A stretch of DNA of 64,000 nucleotides from Pseudomonas sp. RIT623 (GTDB lineage: Bacteria; Pseudomonadota; Gammaproteobacteria; Pseudomonadales; Pseudomonadaceae). Below are positions 29,729 through 37,400 of this stretch, piece by piece. The notes beneath the pieces were generated by a model. It did no database searches and was not told the origin of the DNA. It saw only the letters and a list, made by a program, of their open reading frames with translations. Each line of letters opens with the position of its first letter. The stretch's first letter is position 1. The position numbers and the translations under genes are program-made. The stretch lies in the NCBI RefSeq assembly GCF_004519305.1, contig NZ_SOZA01000007.1, positions 124,001 through 188,000 of the forward strand, given 5' to 3'.

Positions 29729-30136
29729 GTGAGCCAAACCGCGCACGCCTTATCATCAAGACATGACTGGAACCGCTCGACGGGTTGGAAAATCTCGACC
29801 CAGGGGGATGTGCTATGGTCGCACTACATGACAGCACAGGGTGAGCGCGCCGTTCAGCTCACACTTACCGGTGAATGCGACGTCACCATCGACTTCCGCC
29901 GCCCCGTGCACGATCTATCGCTGGATACGAAAATTTGTCGTTTTGGCGCGCAAGTCGTGCATGCCTACTGGCTGACTTTTTTTGACGGTGACAATGTCTT
30001 TGTCCCCAGCCCCACCCAGTTCGGCCACCACCTGCACGAACAATCCAGCCCCCTGTGCAGCCTGACCCTCTCTACCGGCCCGCAATCGACCGTGCACCTG
30101 CGCTCCCTGCAATGGTCACCGCTGCGTCTGCATTGA
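29729..30136 (+). CDS. Conserved-looking hypothetical protein
   Basis: A 135-residue frame beginning with GTG; a later ATG at 29828 is an alternative start. I do not recognise the family. The N-terminal DWNRSTGWKISTQGDVLWSHYMTAQGERAVQLTLTGECDVTIDF reads as beta-strand-rich and globular, and there is no signal peptide or membrane segment. Codon use in the first third is less G+C-biased than in neighbouring genes. It precedes bioA by about 80 bases in the same direction but biotin involvement is not implied. Likely real, because no other frame is plausible here. Confidence 0.55.
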   Translation: MSQTAHALSSRHDWNRSTGWKISTQGDVLWSHYMTAQGERAVQLTLTGECDVTIDFRRPVHDLSLDTKICRFGAQVVHAYWLTFFDGDNVFVPSPTQFGHHLHEQSSPLCSLTLSTGPQSTVHLRSLQWSPLRLH

Positions 30137-30219
30137 GCGGTTATCCAGCGGTTGTCCTGCCCTCCGGCTTTGCTTAGGCTTACGCGGTCAAACTCGCCGT
30201 AACGCCAGGAGCAAAGCCC

Positions 30220-31626
30220 ATGGGCCTCAACGATCAGTGGATGCAACGCGACCTCAAGGTCCTGTGGCACCCCTGCACCCAGATGAAAGACCACGAACAA
30301 CTGCCGCTGATCCCGATCAAACGCGGTGAAGGGGTCTGGCTCGAGGACTTCGAAGGCAAACGCTACCTGGACGCCGTCAGCTCCTGGTGGGTCAACGTGT
30401 TCGGCCACGCCAACCCGCGGATCAACCAGCGCATCAAGGACCAGGTCGACCAGCTCGAACATGTGATCCTCGCCGGTTTCAGCCACCAGCCGGCGATCGA
30501 ACTGTCCGAGCGCCTGGTGGCGATGACGCCGGCCGGGCTGGACCGGGTGTTCTACGCCGACAACGGCTCGTCGTGCATCGAAGTGGCGCTGAAGATGAGC
30601 TTCCACTACTGGCAGAACACTGGAAAGCCGCAGAAGAAACGCTTCGTCACCCTGACCAACAGCTACCACGGCGAAACCATCGCCGCGATGTCGGTGGGTG
30701 ATGTGCCGTTGTTCACCGAGACCTACAAGGCCCTGCTGCTGGACACCATCAAGGTACCCAGCCCCGACTGCTACCACCGCCCTGAAGGCATGGGCTGGGA
30801 AGAACATTCGCGCAACCTGTTCGCCGCGATGGAACACACCCTGGCCGAACACCACGAGACGATCTCGGCGGTTATCGTCGAGCCGCTGATCCAGGGTGCC
30901 GGCGGCATGCGCATGTACCATCCGGTGTACCTCAAGCTGCTGCGCGAGGCCTGCGACCGCTACGACGTGCACCTGATCCATGACGAAATCGCCGTGGGCT
31001 TCGGCCGTACCGGCACGATGTTCGCCTGCGAACAAGCCGGCATCCGTCCGGACTTCCTGTGCCTGTCCAAGGCCCTGACCGGCGGATACCTGCCGCTGGC
31101 GGCCTGCCTGACCACCGACAAGGTGTACCAGGCCTTCTACGACGACTACCCGACCCTGCGCGCCTTCCTCCACTCGCACAGCTACACCGGTAACCCGCTG
31201 GCCTGCGCCGCGGCGCTGGCGACCCTGGATATCTTCGCCCAAGACAACGTGATCGAGGCCAACCAGGCCCTGGCCGCGCGCATGGCCAGCGCCACCGCGC
31301 ACCTGGCCGACCACGCCCATGTCGCCGAGATCCGCCAGACCGGCATGGCCCTGGCCATCGAGATGGTCCAGGACAAAACCAGCAAAGCCGCCTACCCGTG
31401 GCAGGAGCGCCGCGGCCTGAAGGTCTTCGAGCACGCCCTGAGCCGCGGCGCGCTGTTGCGCCCGCTGGGCAGCGTGGTGTATTTCCTGCCGCCATACGTG
31501 ATCACCCCCGAGCAGATCGACTTCCTCGCCGAGGTGGCCAGCGAAGGCATCGACATCGCCACCCGCGATAGCCTCAGCGTGGCGGTGCCGGCCAACTTCT
31601 ACCCCGACTTCCGCGACCCAGGCTAA
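30220..31626 (+). CDS. bioA: Adenosylmethionine-8-amino-7-oxononanoate aminotransferase
   Basis: A 468-residue class III aminotransferase that converts 7-keto-8-aminopelargonate to 7,8-diaminopelargonate in biotin synthesis, using S-adenosylmethionine as amino donor. The N-terminal LWHPCTQMKDHEQLPLIPI is typical of BioA, as are YLDAVSSWWVNVFGHANPRIN and the pyridoxal-phosphate lysine region FLCLSKALTGGYLPLA. CAGGAG lies at good distance before the ATG. It is separated from the other bio genes, as usual in Pseudomonas. A REP pair and an RsmE gene follow. Confidence 0.95.
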   Translation: MGLNDQWMQRDLKVLWHPCTQMKDHEQLPLIPIKRGEGVWLEDFEGKRYLDAVSSWWVNVFGHANPRINQRIKDQVDQLEHVILAGFSHQPAIELSERLVAMTPAGLDRVFYADNGSSCIEVALKMSFHYWQNTGKPQKKRFVTLTNSYHGETIAAMSVGDVPLFTETYKALLLDTIKVPSPDCYHRPEGMGWEEHSRNLFAAMEHTLAEHHETISAVIVEPLIQGAGGMRMYHPVYLKLLREACDRYDVHLIHDEIAVGFGRTGTMFACEQAGIRPDFLCLSKALTGGYLPLAACLTTDKVYQAFYDDYPTLRAFLHSHSYTGNPLACAAALATLDIFAQDNVIEANQALAARMASATAHLADHAHVAEIRQTGMALAIEMVQDKTSKAAYPWQERRGLKVFEHALSRGALLRPLGSVVYFLPPYVITPEQIDFLAEVASEGIDIATRDSLSVAVPANFYPDFRDPG

Positions 31627-31650
31627 ACCCCATGCCTTTACGCCGCCTCC

Positions 31651-31762
31651 TGTAGGAGCGGCCTTGTGTCGCGAAAGGGCCGCAGCCCCGGCAGTTTCTG
31701 CCGCGAAGCTGAAAACCTGGGGCTGCTGCGCAGCCCTTTCGCGGCACAAGGCCGCTCTACAG
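31651..31762. repeat. REP pair (family A)
   Basis: TAGGAGCGGCCTTGTGTCGC and a facing, slightly decayed copy (GGCACAAGGCCGCTCTAC, with one base lost) lie between bioA and rsmE on the same strand, with outer arms GGGGCTG..CAGCCC. Confidence 0.88.
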
Positions 31763-31795
31763 GAACGATGCCTTCATCAGATTCCGAGTAGCCCC

Positions 31796-32515
31796 ATGAG
31801 ACTTTCCCGCTTTTTCATCGACGCCCCCTTGAGCCTCGGCGAGCACGACCTCCCCGAAGCCCAGGCCCACTACATCGGCCGCGTGCTGCGCATGGCCGCC
31901 GGCGACGCCGTGCAATTGTTCGACGGCAGTGGCCAGGAGTTCCTCGGCCAGTTGCTGGAGGTGGGCAAGAAAAGCGTGCGCGTGCAACTCGACCAGGCCT
32001 TGCCAGGCCTTGCCGAGTCGCCGCTGCATATCCACCTCGGCCAGGGCCTGTCCCGGGGCGAGCGCATGGACTGGGCGATCCAGAAAGCCACCGAACTGGG
32101 CGCCAACCTGATCACCCCGATCGTCAGCGAACGCTGCGAGGTGCGCCTGAAGGACGAACGCGCCGACAAGCGTCTGGCCCACTGGCGCCAGGTGGCGATC
32201 AGCGCCTGTGAGCAATGTGGCCGCTCGACCTTGCCGGTAATCCAGCCGCCGGTGACCCTGGCCGAATGGCTGAAAAGCACCGAGGCCGACCTCAAGCTGG
32301 TCTTGCATCCGGTGGCGGCGCCGCTTACCAGCCACGAGCAACCGACCAACCTGGCGTTCCTGATCGGCCCCGAAGGCGGCCTGAGCGACGCCGAGGTCGA
32401 GCAGGCCAAGGCCGCTGGTTACCATGCCGCGCGCCTTGGCCCCCGCGTGCTGCGCACCGAGACAGCCCCGGTGGTGGCGCTGTCGGTGGCACAGCAGCTT
32501 TGGGGAGATTTCTGA
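31796..32515 (+). CDS. rsmE: 16S rRNA m3U1498 methyltransferase RsmE (first paralogue)
   Basis: A 239-residue SPOUT-fold methyltransferase. The N-terminal PUA-like region (RLSRFFIDAPLSLGEHDLPEAQAHYIGRVLRM) is followed by GERMDWAIQKATELGANLITPIVSERCEV. The knotted SAM-binding part is FLIGPEGGLSDAEVEQAKAAGYHAARLGPRVLRTETAPVVAL. These are the canonical RsmE motifs, and this copy resembles the E. coli enzyme most closely. The ATG at 31796 is chosen because the upstream frame is REP sequence. A second, more divergent RsmE-family gene lies at 61647-62354. Confidence 0.93.
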   Translation: MRLSRFFIDAPLSLGEHDLPEAQAHYIGRVLRMAAGDAVQLFDGSGQEFLGQLLEVGKKSVRVQLDQALPGLAESPLHIHLGQGLSRGERMDWAIQKATELGANLITPIVSERCEVRLKDERADKRLAHWRQVAISACEQCGRSTLPVIQPPVTLAEWLKSTEADLKLVLHPVAAPLTSHEQPTNLAFLIGPEGGLSDAEVEQAKAAGYHAARLGPRVLRTETAPVVALSVAQQLWGDF

Positions 32516-32578
32516 CCCGCCACCCGCCTATGCCAGGGTTTAGCTCGGACTTTTCCGAAAAACTCATGCCAAACAGCC

Positions 32579-32596
32579 ACTGGCAGTTTTGCCAGT
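32579..32596. promoter_or_regulatory. Short inverted repeat upstream of the gene at 32658
   Basis: ACTGGCA and TGCCAGT are exact reverse complements separated by GTTT. It lies about 60 bases before the start of the downstream hypothetical gene and could be an operator or a weak hairpin. Confidence 0.35.
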
Positions 32597-32657
32597 AGCG
32601 CCCGGCAGGCCGCTCTCATAAGGTTCCCGATTGTGGAAACTTCCGGAAGTGGCGGCG

Positions 32658-33257
32658 ATGAGAATGTTGACCTTGCTTGGGTTCCTGGCCGTTTGCGTGC
32701 TGACCGGCCTGCTATTTTTCGAGCGCAACACGCTGGCACTGCAGCCCGGGCCGGCCCCCTGCAAAGCGGACGCGCCCTGCCCTGCAGTGCAGCCCCACGA
32801 GCAAAAACTCGCGTTGTGCAAGGCCGCGATGAAGCAGCGCGGACATGACGGTAAACCCAGGATGCACTTTGGCTTCTGCTACATCGACGCGCTGACGCCA
32901 GGGCTGCACGCGACGCTGCTCGCAGGTGCCCAGGCGCTCAGGCCACCGCCGGTGCTGGAGCAGTACGTCGGCCTGGCGCTGGCGGACTTCAACCGCGAGC
33001 ACCCGGCTGCCGACCCGGCCACTATCGACAGCACACGCCAAGCACTGATCGCCGAGTTCAACGCCCTCTGGCCCCTGATCAAGACAGACCCCACCCCCGA
33101 AGCGCCTGCGCAAGGCGGTCACATCGTCCAGACCCTGCGGCGGTTCAATGAGCACTGGTGGAGCGAGCACGCCGAACGCTTCCATGACCACCTCAGAACC
33201 ACCCAGCGCTTGTGCCAGAGCCACCCGAACAGCTGCGTGATGGGGAATTACAACTGA
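32658..33257 (+). CDS. Hypothetical membrane-anchored protein
   Basis: A 199-residue protein with one N-terminal hydrophobic segment (MLTLLGFLAVCVLTGLLFF) acting as signal anchor. The periplasmic domain has six cysteines (CKADAPCPAV, LALCKAAMK, GFCYIDAL, RLCQSHPNSC), suggesting disulfides. I do not recognise the family. The ATG at 32658 is chosen as the first with a nearby purine-rich sequence; 32664 is an alternative. It converges with the hemolysin III gene, 18 bases apart. Confidence 0.65.
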   Translation: MRMLTLLGFLAVCVLTGLLFFERNTLALQPGPAPCKADAPCPAVQPHEQKLALCKAAMKQRGHDGKPRMHFGFCYIDALTPGLHATLLAGAQALRPPPVLEQYVGLALADFNREHPAADPATIDSTRQALIAEFNALWPLIKTDPTPEAPAQGGHIVQTLRRFNEHWWSEHAERFHDHLRTTQRLCQSHPNSCVMGNYN

Positions 33258-33275
33258 CCTGGCCCTGAGGACCGG

Positions 33276-33893
33276 TCAGGATACGTAGAAAAACACCGCC
33301 ACGAAGTGCATCAGGCTGCCAGCGATGACGAACAGGTGCCAGATGCCGTGGGCATGGCGCAAGCGGCTGTCGAGGGCGAAGAAGATGATGCCCACGGTGT
33401 ACAGCACTCCGCCACTCGCCAGCCAGACAAAGCCGGCGGTACCGAGCGAACGCAGCAACGGCTTGACCGCCACCAGCACGATCCAGCCCATCACCGCGTA
33501 GATGACGATCGACAGGATCCGCGCCTCGGAACGTGGCTTGATCTCCTGCAGCATGCCGATCAGCGCCAGCCCCCAGACCACCCCGAACAGGCTCCAACCC
33601 CAGGGCCCGCGCAGGCTGACCAGGCAGAATGGGGTGTAGCTGCCGGCGATCAGCAGGTAGATCGACAGGTGGTCGAGCTTGCGCATGACCCTCTTCGCCC
33701 GGCCGCGGGTGCTGTGGTAGAGGGTGGAGATGCTGTAGAGCAGCAGCAAGGTGGTGCCGTAGATGGAAAAACTGACGATCTTCCAGGGATCGCCCTGCAA
33801 CCCGGCCACGACGATCAGCCAGATCGCGCCAATACAGGCCAGGACAGCACCGACCAGGTGGGTCCAGGCATTGAAACGTTCACCGTAGTACAT
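33276..33893 (-). CDS. Hemolysin III family (TrhA/YqfA) membrane protein
   Basis: A 205-residue integral membrane protein with seven hydrophobic segments. The conserved N-terminus YYGERFNAWTHLVGAVLA, the STLYHSTRGRAKRVMRKLDHLSIYLLIAGSYTPF block and the C-terminal HAHGIWHLFVIAGSLMHFVAVFFY carry the metal-binding Ser, His and Asp residues of the PAQR/hemolysin III superfamily. Members are linked to membrane homeostasis rather than to haemolysis. The upstream part of the frame is repeat-derived, so the ATG at 33893 was chosen. Confidence 0.93.
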   Translation of the reverse strand: MYYGERFNAWTHLVGAVLACIGAIWLIVVAGLQGDPWKIVSFSIYGTTLLLLYSISTLYHSTRGRAKRVMRKLDHLSIYLLIAGSYTPFCLVSLRGPWGWSLFGVVWGLALIGMLQEIKPRSEARILSIVIYAVMGWIVLVAVKPLLRSLGTAGFVWLASGGVLYTVGIIFFALDSRLRHAHGIWHLFVIAGSLMHFVAVFFYVS

Positions 33894-33917
33894 GCAAGCA
33901 CAGACCTCCCCCACAGC

Positions 33918-34029
33918 CTCAAGTTTCAAGCTACAAGCGTCAAGAAAGAGCAGATCGCATACACGAGGGTCCTGCCCGCGCGGCCAACCTGCCCTCATCA
34001 GCTTGCCGCTTGAAGCTTACAACTTGAAG
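33918..34029. repeat. Family D repeat pair
   Basis: CAAGTTTCAAGCTACAAGCG (33919-33938) faces CTTGCCGCTTGAAGCTTAC and ACTTGAAGCT (34002-34030), right at the chpC stop codon. It occupies the gap between chpC and the hemolysin III gene. Confidence 0.6.
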
Positions 34030-34491
34030 CTAGCGAAGCTCAGCTTCGCGCACCATCCGCTCCAACCCCGCCAGGTCCGGGACCCGAGCCACCTGCTCGC
34101 CCACCTGTACCGCCGCCAGTTCCAACGCGGCCAGGGGCACGTCCACGTAGTTGAGCTGGCTGTCGAGCTTGCACGAACGCGGAATGTCCTGCAGCAACAC
34201 CGCCAGAAAACGCAACCCGGTATCGCCCAGGGCATTGAGCACGACGATCCGCGCCCGCTCGCCACAGAGGCTCTGCCCGCCGCAGGCGGCCTCGAAACCG
34301 ATCAACGGCAAGCGTTGCTGGCGCCAGTCGACCCAACCCAGGTGCCACTGCGGTTCGCCCGCCTCGCAGGCAATGGCGCGATGGCCGATCAACTCGGCCA
34401 CCGCCACGTTGGGCAGCACCAGCGTGCGGTCGCCCAGCGGCAACAACAAACCGGTCAGGCTACTGCGTTGGCCGGCGATATGTTCAAGCAT
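34030..34491 (-). CDS. chpC: CheW-like protein of the Chp system (ChpC-like)
   Basis: A 153-residue CheW-domain protein (LTGLLLPLGDRTLVLPNVAVAELIGHRAI ... WVDWRQQRLPLIGFEA). CheW proteins couple receptors to the histidine kinase. Its start overlaps the end of chpA by eight bases, so the two are translationally coupled. By position and type it corresponds to ChpC of P. aeruginosa; the pilK and chpB genes that belong to the complete cluster are not here. The longer frame inside chpA is not coding. Confidence 0.83.
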   Translation of the reverse strand: MLEHIAGQRSSLTGLLLPLGDRTLVLPNVAVAELIGHRAIACEAGEPQWHLGWVDWRQQRLPLIGFEAACGGQSLCGERARIVVLNALGDTGLRFLAVLLQDIPRSCKLDSQLNYVDVPLAALELAAVQVGEQVARVPDLAGLERMVREAELR

Positions 34492-37400
34492 GGTGCTGGC
34501 TCCAGTGGGCGATGCTCTGCAACAGCAGCGACTCTTGATACGGCTTGCCCAGGTATTCGTTGACGCCAATGGCCATGGCCCGCTCGCGGTGCTTCTGGCC
34601 GGTGCGCGAGGTGATCATGATGATCGGCAACTGCTTCAAGCGCTCGTCACGACGAATTCGCGTCGCCACCTCGAAACCGTCCATGCGCGGCATCTCGATA
34701 TCCAGCAGCAACACATCGGGGCGATGCTCCTCGAGCAAAGCCATGGCATCTAGCCCATCCTTGGCCGTCAGCACGCTCATGCCGTGGCGTTCCAGCAAGC
34801 GGCTGGTGACCTTGCGCACGGTGACCGAGTCGTCCACCACCATCACCAGCAAGGGCCGCCGTGGCGCCGGGCCGATCAGCGCACGCTGGCTGTCGAGCGC
34901 GCCGGGCAGGCGCGCCAGGCGACGCTGCTGGCCACGCAACTGGCCGAGCAGGTCGAGAATCAGCACCACCCGGCCATCACCGAGCAGGGTCGCGCCAGAC
35001 AGCCCCGGTACAGCGGCGAACTGCGGCCCCAAGCTCTTGACCACGATCTCGCGGCTTGGCGACAGGCTGTCGACTTGGATGGCGAACGACTGCTCGTGGG
35101 AGTGGGTCAGCAGCACCGGCAAGGGCACGCTCAGGCCCAGCAGGTTCGGCTGGCCGCCGCCCTGCAGCAACTCGCCGAGGTAGCGCAGCGCGTAGTCGTG
35201 CCCGGCGTAGGTGTAGCGCGGCGGATCCAGCCTGTAGCAGGCCTCGAGCTCGGCCGGCGGCACCCGGACGATGCCTTCGATGGTGTTCAGCGGGATGGCG
35301 TACTGTTCGTCGTCGACATGCACCATCAGCGCCCGGTTCACCGATACGGTGAACGGCAGGCGAATCAAGAAGCGCGCGCCCTTGCCGGGGCTGGACTCGA
35401 TACTCATCGAGCCACCCAGTTGCTTGACCTCTTCGTGTACCACGTCCATGCCCAGGCCGCGCCCGGAGATCTGGGTGATCTTCTCGGCGGTGGAGAACCC
35501 CGGGCGCAGGATGAACTGCAGGATCTCGTGGTCACTCAGGCGCGCCTGCGGATCGAGCAGACCGCGTTTGATCGCCTTTTCGCGCACCGCCGTCAACGGC
35601 ACCCCGGCACCGTCATCGCTCATTTCGATGACGATGTCGGCGCCTTCGTGCAGCAGGTTCAGGTGGATGGTGCCCAGCTCCGGCTTGCCAGCCGCCAGGC
35701 GCGCCTCGCGGGATTCCAGGCCATGGTCGACGGCATTGCGTAGCATGTGCTCCAGGGGGGCGACCATGCGTTCGAGCACGCTGCGGTCCAGCTCGCCCTC
35801 GGCGTTGCCGACCACCAGTTCGACCTGTTTGCCCAGCTCGCTGGCCACCTGCCGTACCACCCGCTGCAAGCGCGGCACCAGGCGCTCGAACGGCACCATC
35901 AGGGTGGCGGTCAGGCCTTCCTGCAACTGGCTGTTGACCCGTGCCTGCTGTTGCAGGAGGTTGTGCGCCTCCTGGGTGCGCTGGAGCAGGGTTTCCTTGA
36001 GGTCGAGCAGGTCCGAGGTGGACTCGAACAAGGCCCGCGACAATTGCTGCAATTGCGAATGGCGGTCCATCTCCAGCGGATCGAAGTCGTCGTAGGCGTC
36101 ACCCTCGAACTGCTGGCGGCTGGAAATTCGCCCCTGGGTCTCGATATCCAGGCGCAACAGCTGGTCGCGCATGCGCTCCAGCGTGGTTTCCATTTCATTC
36201 AGGGCGAACTGGGCATCATTGACCTGTTGCTCGATGCGCCCACGGATCACCGAATGCTCACCGGCCAGGTTGCCCAGGTCGTCGAGCAACTCGGCGTCGA
36301 CCTTGACCATGTCCCCGGCGCGTTCCGTCGCGGCGGCCGGCACCTCGGCGGGAGCGGCCTCGGCCTGGGGCTGGGTGGTCGCGCTGTCGGTCAAGGCGGC
36401 GCTGGAGAAGTTGCGGATGTAGTCGATCAACGCCGCAGCGGTATGCAAGGGCTGATCCAAGCGGACGGCATCGAGCATGTGCGCCAGGCGGTCGTGGCAG
36501 TTCTGCAGCAGGCTGAACAGCGCCGGGGTCGGCGGCAGGCGCCCGGCGGCCAGCAGTTCGTAGAGAAATTCCAGCTCATGGGCCAGGTCGCCAATCGCGG
36601 CGATCTCGACCATGCGCGCGCCGCCCTTGAGGGTGTGCAGGTCGCGCAGCAGGTTTTCCACCTCCACTGTGCTGCGCGGGTCGGCCTGCCAGCGCGCCAG
36701 CGATTCGGCGGCGCTCTCGACGATGTCCGAGCTTTCCTCGAGGAAGACTTCCAGCAGTTCCTTGTCGCCCTCGGCGCTCTGCTCATCGTCCAGCGCTTCG
36801 GGCTGGCCCGGCGGCGGCGCATGATGGCGAAACTCACGCAGCTCGCCGAGCAGCGCCACAGCCGACAGTGGGGCATGGCCTTCGCCCAGGCTGTGCAGCA
36901 TCTCGGCCAGCGCGCCATGGCTGCGGCGCAGCAGCTCGAACAGTGCCGGGCTGGCGCCCAGGCGGCGGTCGACCAGGCCCTCGTAAAGCAACGCCAGTTC
37001 CTGGGCGAGCACTTCGATGGCGCCGATCGCGGCCATCTGCGCGCCGCCCTTGAGCGTCTGGATATCGTGCTGCAGCGTGGACAGCGCCGAGACGCTGTCC
37101 GGGTCGTGCTGCCAATGCTGCAACGCCTGGTTGGCGCCATCGAGGATATCGCCGGCTTCCTCCAGGAACAGGTCGACCACCGCCGGGTCGGTCAGGTCGC
37201 CCAGCGGTGCCAGCGGCGTCACCCCCTGGGCACCGACCACGCCCATGGCAGTAGGGTCGAGGGCATCGTCAAGCAGCCCATGCAAGGCCGCCAGGCATTC
37301 CGGGCGGGCACTGAGGTCCTGGCCGGCGGCCACTTCGTCGAACAGGTCGAACAAGGCCTCGTGGGACTGCCGGGCCACCTCGAATATCCGTGGGGTCACC

